Part shown: one piece after another, positions 7,438 to 12,695 of the stretch
How positions within the stretch are numbered: position 1 is the stretch's first letter
How the letters are laid out: every line of letters begins with the position of its first letter
Program-made: the position numbers and the translations under genes
The notes under the pieces: model-generated
What the model was told of the DNA's origin: nothing
The model's input: only the letters and a program-made list of their open reading frames with translations
Databases searched by the model: none
Source: Ferroplasma sp037442045
GTDB lineage: Archaea; Thermoplasmatota; Thermoplasmata; Thermoplasmatales; Thermoplasmataceae
Assembly: GCF_037442045.1 (NCBI RefSeq)
Contig: NZ_JBBIRC010000041.1
Span: 1-12,695, forward strand
Length of the DNA: 12,695 nt
Direction of reading: 5' to 3'

Positions 7438-7486
7438 TACATTTTAAGCTTAGCAATTTGATATTTTCTGGTAGTATATTTTAAGC
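7438..7486. repeat. Two copies of TAYATTTTAAGC, 37 bases apart
   Basis: TACATTTTAAGC at 7438-7449 and TATATTTTAAGC at 7475-7486 match at 11 of 12 positions. They lie in the gap between the HTH-ImmA operon and the broken permease, 44-92 bases before the permease ATG, so they could be regulator or basal promoter sites. The whole gap 7315-7529 is very AT-rich and holds no supported gene, so chance similarity is a real alternative. Confidence 0.3.
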
Positions 7487-7529
7487 ATTATGGATAAGAC
7501 TTTAGTACTATCAAAAAATAATAAATTAT

Positions 7530-9183
7530 ATGGAGAATTCAAATACTGATAACATAATATTATTAAAAGGAAACCAGGGCTAAAAAAGGATCTAACATTT
7601 AATCAGTTCTTTATGATAGGGCTTGTGGGTTCTTTCGGAAATGGAGCTCTATTTGGTACAGTCATCATGGTAGCTGGAGCTGGCCCTGAAGCAATACTTG
7701 CATTCATCCTTGGTGCTATCATTTATTCGGCTATAGGATTTTCTTACATGGAGCTTGCAAAAGTTTATCCTGAAGCAGGTGGTCCAACAAGGTATACAAT
7801 ATATACGCATGGTAGACGGACAAACATAATCAATGCAATGTCCGATCTAATATGGTACATTTTTATTCCTCCAATTGAAGTTATAGCAATTATAGCAGGA
7901 TTAAATTATTTTGACCCGATATTTCTTTCAGTAACCGGAGCACCTACATATTAGGGTGTTATTATCGGGCTTTTGCTCATGCTTGGGCTGGTTCCGTTCA
8001 ATTATTACGGTGTAAAACAGTTTGGCCGAGCATCATTGTACACAGGTGCTGTGAAAATATTCTTTTATCTATCAATGTCCCTTAGATTAATATTCATGTC
8101 TTTGATTATAAAGATCTTTATGCATACCATGGACTATTTCCATATGGGCCAACTGCATTATTTGCTATTATGCCATTTGCAATATACGATTTTGGAGCTA
8201 TAAGGGTAATACCCGATCTGGCTGAAGAAACACATATGAAGGATAAGATTCCCCAAGCTATTGGACTTGTAATATTTCTTGAGACATTAATATACATAAG
8301 TGTGGCATATACTGTGCTCATGGGTACAAACTGAAGCCTCCGGGGGGTTATACCAGGGCATTTCAACCAGCTAACACCAGCATTCCATGGAGATAATCCA
8401 TTTTTTATATTAGGAAAACAAAGTGGTGTACTTTATGTGTTCATAGCAGCAGTAATTACAGGAGTACTTGCTCCATTTGTTACCGGATATATTTACCTTG
8501 GTTCTGGAACAAGAGTTCTTTTCTCCATGGGAAGATCTGGATATATAAGCAAATCCCTAAAATCCATAGATGAAAAGCACAGCATACCGCTGGTTGCGCT
8601 TATTGTCTTTGCAGCTGTTGGTACATTTTTAGTGTTTGTAACAGCCCCTGATCCAAGCATATATACATTTATTGATGATGCAACAGCTGCAGGATATATA
8701 GGATTGATAACAACACCAATTGCCTTAATGGTTTCAAGGAGGCAGGGAGCAACCAAAAAATCGGATATGGTGAGGGGAATGAGCATTATAGCTCCTCTGG
8801 TAACGGGAGCCAGTGGGCTTATTGTATTCTGGACGGGGTTGCCTTCTGAGCCATATGCAGTTATACTTATAGCCGCTGGTGCAATAATTTTCGGAATATG
8901 GTCAAAAGTAAAAATAGGGATAAAGAATGTACTGTGGTATGTACTGTTCATCGGATTTGTTACATTTATGGTAGCTACAAGCCATGATGGGCTCACATTT
9001 TCCATAATCCCACAATTTTTCGGATACCTTCAGGGAACTCTAATTACATTCCTTGTATCGACACTGGTAATTTATCCTCTTGGCGTAATATCTGGATTTA
9101 AAAAGCAATTCATACATACAGATTTTACCGAAGAGCTTTATACCAAAAAAGGAGCTGAAGAGTGGAAACAGAGCCAGCAATAA
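7530..9183 (+). pseudogene. APC-family amino-acid permease pseudogene (two frameshifts, two nonsense codons)
   Basis: The remains of a 12-helix amino-acid/polyamine/organocation transporter, about 550 codons long. The first ATG (7530) reads MENSNTDNII and ends at TAA 7581. The permease continues in another frame as IKRKPGLKKDLTFNQFFMIG, so a frameshift lies near 7550-7565. TM1 has the family motif region IGLVGSFGNGALFGT. TAG at 7952-7954 interrupts ...TGAPTY/GVIIGLLLML in frame (an original TGG or TTG). A second frameshift near 8094-8098 separates ...MSLRLIF from VFDYKDLYAYHGLFPYGPTA. TGA at 8332-8334 interrupts ...TVLMGTN/SLRGVIPG (probably TGG). From there the frame is open through GSGTRVLFSMGRSGYI to the stop. 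The N-terminal half cannot make a working transporter. The best single piece is 8437-9183 (248 residues). A second APC permease remnant lies at 10695-12002. Sequencing error could explain one lesion but hardly four. Confidence 0.88.
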
Positions 9184-9190
9184 AATTAAA

Positions 9191-9196
9191 TTTTTT
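9191..9196 (+). terminator. Oligo-T tract after the permease pseudogene
   Basis: Six T's begin eight bases after the stop codon at 9181-9183, in an AT-rich context. This fits a simple archaeal oligo-T terminator. No hairpin was seen. Confidence 0.35.
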
Positions 9197-9313
9197 ACAA
9201 CCAGCTACAATTAATAATTTTTACATTAAGAGCCAATAATTTATACATCTATAAATTTTATTAAGGTCTTTAATGAATTTTATATGTTATACTTCATTAT
9301 GTGCCAGTAAACA

Positions 9314-9322
9314 ATATTTATA
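9314..9322 (+). promoter_or_regulatory. TATA-like box for the transposase-like gene
   Basis: ATATTTATA, centred about 27 bases before the ATG at 9345, the spacing of a leaderless transcript. This favours the ATG at 9345 over the in-frame TTG at 9327. The remainder of 9197-9344 is AT-rich and shows no gene. Confidence 0.5.
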
Positions 9323-9344
9323 ACAGTTGCTTATATATTTGTGC

Positions 9345-10691
9345 ATGGCCAGGGAACACATTGAAATCAAAAAAATTAAAGGCCAAAATTACGCTTATGC
9401 CACAGTTAATTTATGGGATAGCAAAAATAAAAAAGAAATAAAAATGAGCAAGTATCTTGGAAAAGTAAATGAAAATAATCAAATAGAAAAAAGGATAAAT
9501 CTCCCGGAAAGTGCTTACCAGTATGGTGATCTTGCATTTCTGGTATCAATGAATTATAATATGATCAAGAAACTTTCAGGGAACTACGATAAATACTGGA
9601 AAGAGATTATAACATGTGCATTGATTACAATAGTTGGAAGAATTCCATTAGAATACGTTAAAGGATATTACAAGAAAACAATATTGTACCATTACTGGCC
9701 AAAACTTAAGCTTGAAAAAAAGAATATTTCCTCCATGCTAAGGTATCTGGCATATAATAAAGCCATATTTGAAAATTTGGAAGAATACGATGAAACTGCA
9801 CTCATAATGCATATGGAAATAATAATACCAGTATATTCATTAAACAGCAAAAACAGGAATGGCACGGTTACCCTTGATATTGTATTTGACCCCGTTCTAA
9901 TGCGAATTTTAAACGTAGAATTTTTTTCTGGAACTGAACATATGTTTTCCAGATTTTTAAGCAGAACAGATGAGGCAGCAAAGTATGATGGTGTCTCAAT
10001 ACTGGATTCATCACATTATAATAAAATTAATTTAAACAGATTACTAAAGGAAAACAGGATTTTTATTATAGAATTGCCAGAAGATGAAAGGGTAAAATTT
10101 ATGAAAAAAATTGACCTTTCTGAAAATATTATTCTTCAAAGAATATATAACACACTTTTAAACAGGTACTTGTATTATTACAGGTTCAGTGACGGAAATT
10201 TGCATTATTTTATTATGGATGATTCATACCACGGTGAAGATACATATGTAAAAACAAAAAATAATAAGAATATCATTATCGCATTATCAAATATGGATAT
10301 TGATTCAAATGTAATTTATCAGGCGATTAATATCAAAAAATTTATGTATTCTTCAATATCCAGCTCAAAATATCGGCTGGATTCCGACAGCAAAATGATC
10401 CATGGGCAACTGGAATTGGAGGGTTATATTCTATTAAACGTTATTACATTAAAATTATATTTATCCCTTTACAGGAATACAATAATTCCAAATCCAGGGA
10501 GGCACAAGCTCATTGATACATTGATGATTGAATTATCCAGAATAAATATGTATCTTGTCAAGGGTGATCTGTATCTTCCAAAAATTAATAAATCAATTTT
10601 ATCAGATTTAATGTCGGTTGGGGGCGTGGACGATAGAATGTTTTCAAATGAGTTATTTAAAAGCCTTCAAAATAAACAAAATAATTTATAA
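9345..10691 (+). CDS. IS1634/IS4-type transposase-like protein, probably catalytically altered
   Basis: A 448-residue protein (start ATG 9345; TTG 9327 would add six residues). The N-terminus, IEIKKIKGQNYAYATVNLWD...MSKYLGKV (6-41), resembles the N-terminal domain of IS1634-type transposases. The middle follows the DDE-fold order: YDETALIM (148-155, possible first Asp at D149), NGTVTLDIVFDPVLMRILNVEFFSGTEH (172-199, the strand pair before the 'fpGn' turn), and VSILDSSHYNKINLNRLL (217-234, matching 'vaDrGyyseeNi', so D221 is the likely second Asp). Near the C-terminus, YQAINIKKFMYSSISS...IHGQLELEGYILLNVI (325-366) resembles the 'YxxRwxIExxFrxlKs...irGHlfi.Fl' segment, but the position of the catalytic Glu appears to be Ile330 or Lys331. 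The stop is three bases from the convergent permease stop, leaving no room for a right-hand terminal repeat. Codon use is as AT-rich as its neighbours. It is either a decayed or a domesticated transposase; its function is unknown. Confidence 0.65.
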   Translation: MAREHIEIKKIKGQNYAYATVNLWDSKNKKEIKMSKYLGKVNENNQIEKRINLPESAYQYGDLAFLVSMNYNMIKKLSGNYDKYWKEIITCALITIVGRIPLEYVKGYYKKTILYHYWPKLKLEKKNISSMLRYLAYNKAIFENLEEYDETALIMHMEIIIPVYSLNSKNRNGTVTLDIVFDPVLMRILNVEFFSGTEHMFSRFLSRTDEAAKYDGVSILDSSHYNKINLNRLLKENRIFIIELPEDERVKFMKKIDLSENIILQRIYNTLLNRYLYYYRFSDGNLHYFIMDDSYHGEDTYVKTKNNKNIIIALSNMDIDSNVIYQAINIKKFMYSSISSSKYRLDSDSKMIHGQLELEGYILLNVITLKLYLSLYRNTIIPNPGRHKLIDTLMIELSRINMYLVKGDLYLPKINKSILSDLMSVGGVDDRMFSNELFKSLQNKQNNL

Positions 10692-10694
10692 AAA

Positions 10695-12002
10695 TTATTC
10701 TTTTTTGTATATTTCGCTCTGGACTTCCAAATCTGTCATTCCAGCATTTTTTATTTGTTCTGGATGCTTTTTTGCATATATTATTATAAGAACTGCTGAA
10801 ATAATTATAAACACAACAGCGGTAATAATAGCATAATCCACAGGGTAAGCAGGAGGAACAAAACTATAATACATTGCTACTGCAAGTATTATTGTTGCTG
10901 CCCCTGGAATTACAGCGTGTGTTAGAATTTTAAATTCCTTCAATTTTTTGTATGTTGCGCCAAGGCCAAAGTTGCTCAGTATATGGCCTATGAATAGTGC
11001 AGCTGATGATGCTGTAACAAGGTAAAGGAAACCATAATAAGGGCCTATCAATATTCCAGCTACAAGGGAAACAAAATACGCAACGCCTGCCATTGTTATT
11101 ATGGCAATATAGGGTGTTTTATACTTTGGATGGACTTTAGAAAATATGGATGGGCCAAGGCCATCCCTGCTCATTGAAAAGATCATTCTTGAGCTTGTAT
11201 TTAATGGAGCCAGAGACCCTGCAAAAAGGCTGTTTATTATAAAAACAAATAATAATATTGTAAATGGAAGGCCAATATACTTATCTGCTACAATTAACCC
11301 TGGAACACTGGATTGGAAGAATGTAGACATTTTTGAAACTCCCCAGCCCACTGTCAATGCATACGAAGTAAGTACAAATACAACGCCTGTGATAAGAAAA
11401 CTTATTAAAAGTGCCTTTTTTATATTCTTCCTGGGCTGTTCTGCTTCTTCCCCTAGTGTAACTACAGCTGAGGAACCGGACATAGAAAATATAGCAAGCA
11501 CCATGCCTACTGCCACAGCTGCGAAACCATCTGCCGGTGCCGGAGTAAATGGGGCAAGGGTATTTTTTGATCCAAGTGCAACTATTATTACAACTGAGGT
11601 AATAACTAATAGGGCTATTTCAATAACAGAAGCGATAAAACTGTATGCCAGTGATGGCTTTATGCCAAGATACGCTATTATTGCCAGTATTACTATAAAA
11701 GCCGTCATCATTGGAATCCAAGTATAAGTGCCTATATTTATGCCAAGAAAATATGATATTGTTCCTGGAATGAATACCCCAGTTGTGAAAAGTATTGCAT
11801 TTGTTATAACCATGAAATATGAGAACCCCATCATGTACCCTATAATTAAGCCAAAGGTAGGATTTGCGCCCTGTGAATTAAATGTGTAAAATCCACCTGA
11901 ACCGTTAATTTTCTTAGAAAACTGGTATGGAGTATTTATCCATAGCAAAACACCAAAAATTGAATTACATATGCGAGAGGCAATGAACCGTTCTTCAAAC
12001 AT
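10695..12002 (-). CDS. APC-family amino-acid permease, N-terminus lost at a TnpB-element junction
   Basis: A transporter of the amino-acid/polyamine/organocation superfamily, 435 residues with about ten hydrophobic helices. Recognisable parts are WINTPYQFSKKINGSGGFYTF (end of TM2 and the following loop), TLGEEAEQPRKNIKKALLIS (the typical cytosolic loop after TM6) and APLNTSSRMIFSMSRDGLGP (the TM8 region). Aligned by eye with the neighbouring permease pseudogene, the first 50 or so residues including all of TM1 are absent; TM1 helps form the substrate site in this fold. The first dozen residues (MFEERFIASRIC) do not look like permease sequence and come from the more G+C-rich segment that continues into the TnpB element, so the ATG at 12002 is probably an accidental start. 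The remainder is open without lesions, which suggests recent truncation. It is probably non-functional. Its stop is three bases from that of the convergent transposase-like gene. Confidence 0.85.
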   Translation of the reverse strand: MFEERFIASRICNSIFGVLLWINTPYQFSKKINGSGGFYTFNSQGANPTFGLIIGYMMGFSYFMVITNAILFTTGVFIPGTISYFLGINIGTYTWIPMMTAFIVILAIIAYLGIKPSLAYSFIASVIEIALLVITSVVIIVALGSKNTLAPFTPAPADGFAAVAVGMVLAIFSMSGSSAVVTLGEEAEQPRKNIKKALLISFLITGVVFVLTSYALTVGWGVSKMSTFFQSSVPGLIVADKYIGLPFTILLFVFIINSLFAGSLAPLNTSSRMIFSMSRDGLGPSIFSKVHPKYKTPYIAIITMAGVAYFVSLVAGILIGPYYGFLYLVTASSAALFIGHILSNFGLGATYKKLKEFKILTHAVIPGAATIILAVAMYYSFVPPAYPVDYAIITAVVFIIISAVLIIIYAKKHPEQIKNAGMTDLEVQSEIYKKE

Positions 12003-12004
12003 TG

Positions 12005-12018
12005 TGCATTGTTATGCA
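12005..12018 (-). repeat. Perfect 5-bp hairpin near the element's right end
   Basis: TGCAT and ATGCA with a 4-base loop, lying between the tnpB stop and the accidental permease start. It lies inside the long-range pair 11985-11993/12136-12144 and so fits as an internal stem of the candidate omegaRNA. It is short, so it could be chance. Confidence 0.4.
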
Positions 12019-12060
12019 ACATGTTCATTCGCAGCGTAGGCAGTCTCAGTCCTTCCTGCT

Positions 12061-12083
12061 CCGGGCATGTCAGGTATGCCCGG
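12061..12083 (-). repeat. Perfect 8-bp hairpin across the tnpB stop codon
   Basis: CCGGGCAT and ATGCCCGG flank a 7-base loop. The G+C-rich stem overlaps the last codons of tnpB and its TGA. It may be a stem of the candidate omegaRNA; a factor-independent terminator is less likely because no T-run follows on the minus strand. Confidence 0.6.
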
Positions 12084-12695
12084 TGTACAGGTATTCATTC
12101 TTCATGGACTGCCAAGAGGCTGACGCACTCACGGGGAACGGTTCTCCGCAAAGGTCAAGGCCACGGAGGGCTATTGCAAGTGATGCAATCCTGTCCCTGT
12201 TGTAGTCCTGACCACAGTTTGTGCATCTGGATATTTTCCACTTAGGGTGCTTTAATTTATCACCGCATACAGGACACTCAGATGAGGTCCCACGTGGATT
12301 AACATATACTATTTTTCTTTCAGATTTGTATTCAACCATTTTCTGGAATTCATAATATGGCCATCTGTTCAGGTATGTCCTGAATTTCTTTCCCTTATTA
12401 TCACCACTCTTTCTTATTCCTTTTAGGTCTTCGAATACAAAAGATGCTTCAGGGTTATCCTTCACGAGGCTTGCTGAGGTTTTGTGCATTGCATCCTTTA
12501 TTCTATTTCTCTGCCTTCCCCTTGCCTGTTTCAGTTTCCTGTTTCGCTTCTGAGGATTCCTTACATGCTTCTGCAGTTTCTGCCTCCTCCTCGAGAAGCT
12601 ATTCTGTATCTTTGCAATGTTTTTCACAGGTATGGTCTCTATATGGGTAATCTGGTTATCTTCAGTAGTGATGGTGGTGAGGTCTATGGTATTGA
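12070..12695 (-). CDS. tnpB: TnpB, RNA-guided nuclease of IS605-type elements, C-terminal part (start beyond the right edge)
   Basis: TnpB proteins are omegaRNA-guided DNA nucleases related to Cas12. The minus-strand frame is open from the window edge (NTIDLTTITTEDNQ...) to TGA at 12070-12072, about 207 codons, so roughly the N-terminal half is missing. All three RuvC acidic motifs appear present: D in NTIDLTT (12682-12684), E in SFVFEDLKG (12430-12432) and D in YNRDRIASLAIALRG (12193-12195). The insertion zinc finger is intact, with CPVC (12265-12276) and CTNC (12214-12225). The bridging basic helices (NSFSRRRQKLQKHVRNPQKR, ARGRQRNRIKD) are typical. In the third motif RIASLAIA replaces the commoner VNAAxNI, which is a known variation. 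The C-terminus runs into a hairpin that spans the stop codon. Nothing in the visible part is broken, so the nuclease may be active. Confidence 0.9.
   Translation of the reverse strand, partial: NTIDLTTITTEDNQITHIETIPVKNIAKIQNSFSRRRQKLQKHVRNPQKRNRKLKQARGRQRNRIKDAMHKTSASLVKDNPEASFVFEDLKGIRKSGDNKGKKFRTYLNRWPYYEFQKMVEYKSERKIVYVNPRGTSSECPVCGDKLKHPKWKISRCTNCGQDYNRDRIASLAIALRGLDLCGEPFPVSASASWQSMKNEYLYTGHT

Larger units (their letters stand above)
11985..12144 (-). repeat. 9-base long-range complementary pair enclosing the tnpB tail
   Basis: GAACGGTTC on the plus strand at 12136-12144 (within the codons for tnpB GEPFP) and its exact reverse complement GAACCGTTC at 11985-11993 enclose about 140 bases. 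In a minus-strand transcript these would pair and bring the tnpB coding tail next to the right end. Each 9-mer is itself nearly palindromic, which weakens the statistical surprise. Confidence 0.45.
11970..12150 (-). ncRNA. Candidate omegaRNA (reRNA) scaffold at the tnpB 3' end
   Basis: In IS605-type loci the TnpB guide RNA is made from the 3' end of tnpB and the following right end, on the same strand, with the guide read from flanking DNA. Here that stretch contains two perfect hairpins (arms 12061-12068/12076-12083 and 12005-12009/12014-12018) nested inside a 9-base complementary pair (12136-12144 with 11985-11993). The scaffold would end near 11970-11985 and the guide would follow into permease sequence. 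The placement and structure are seen in the sequence; transcription and function are inferred. The ends are approximate. Confidence 0.4.
11970..12695 (-). mobile_element. IS200/IS605-family (TnpB) element, partial
   Basis: From about 11970 to the window end the sequence is noticeably richer in G and C than the flanking permease, and holds tnpB plus a structured 3' tail. The junction at about 11965-11990 is where permease similarity starts, so this is the likely right end of the element, inserted in the 5' part of the permease gene. IS605-family elements have no terminal inverted repeats, so the end cannot be fixed more sharply from one copy. The left end and any tnpA lie beyond 12695. Confidence 0.6.

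Noticed and set aside
7952..8334. Recoding of TAG or TGA (pyrrolysine, selenocysteine or Trp) in the first permease
   Set aside because: Two frameshifts break the same gene, so decay explains all lesions. TGA and TAG are not needed as sense codons in any other gene here.
8493..9005. A 170-codon minus-strand open frame
   Set aside because: It is antisense to the clean C-terminal part of the permease pseudogene and reads as the complement of membrane helices, with no recognisable domain.
7344..9246. Shared 14-mer CCAATAATTTATAC at 7344-7357 and 9233-9246
   Set aside because: It is not at a consistent distance from gene starts, is almost all A/T, and does not frame the permease pseudogene as a duplication with further similarity. 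Chance is likely.
9197..10694. A complete insertion sequence around the transposase-like gene
   Set aside because: No inverted repeats were found in the left flank that match anything to the right, and only three bases separate its stop from the permease stop, so no element boundaries can be supported.
1..12695. CRISPR array, tRNA or rRNA genes
   Set aside because: No regularly spaced direct repeats, no cloverleaf with a T-loop consensus and no rRNA-like stretches were recognised on either strand by eye.

Overview
The window looks like a chromosome segment from an AT-rich archaeon of the Thermoplasmatales type (Ferroplasma/Acidiplasma-like). This is inferred from several signs. Most gene starts have a TATA-like box about 22-27 bases upstream of the ATG and no ribosome binding site, which is the pattern of leaderless archaeal transcripts. 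AGG/AGA/ATA codons are common. The gene mix also fits (APC permeases, lone TnpB, orphan dihydrolipoamide-dehydrogenase-like protein, ImmA/PIN pair). No rRNA, tRNA or CRISPR array was seen, so the lineage rests on these indirect signs.

Left part (1-5532), ordinary metabolism: an M13 (neprilysin/PepO-type) zinc metallopeptidase runs off the left edge on the minus strand. Upstream of it, on the same strand, lie glycerol kinase (glpK) and a small cupin. A GNAT-like acetyltransferase is divergent from the cupin. It converges with an orphan flavin disulfide reductase of the dihydrolipoamide dehydrogenase family, with only five bases between the two stop codons.

Middle part (5711-7334), a toxin-antitoxin-like operon on the minus strand: an XRE-type helix-turn-helix protein fused to an ImmA/IrrE zinc-peptidase domain overlaps by 13 bases a DUF4411-type PIN nuclease-like protein. 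The second gene has its own good Shine-Dalgarno sequence; the first looks leaderless.

Right part (7438-12695), a decaying accessory zone: an APC-family amino-acid permease is broken by two frameshifts and two nonsense codons. Next is a protein resembling IS1634/IS4-type DDE transposases. It appears to have lost at least one catalytic residue and has no room for terminal repeats. A second APC permease lacks its N-terminus, apparently because an IS200/IS605-family (TnpB) element is inserted there. Its present ATG lies in the element-derived sequence.

The most interesting signal is at the right edge. The 3' end of tnpB and the bases after it carry two perfect hairpins nested inside a 9-base long-range complementary pair, ending at the junction with the permease remnant. 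This is the expected position and architecture of an omegaRNA (reRNA) that would guide TnpB, with its guide read from permease sequence. The element's other end, the tnpB start and any tnpA lie outside the window.
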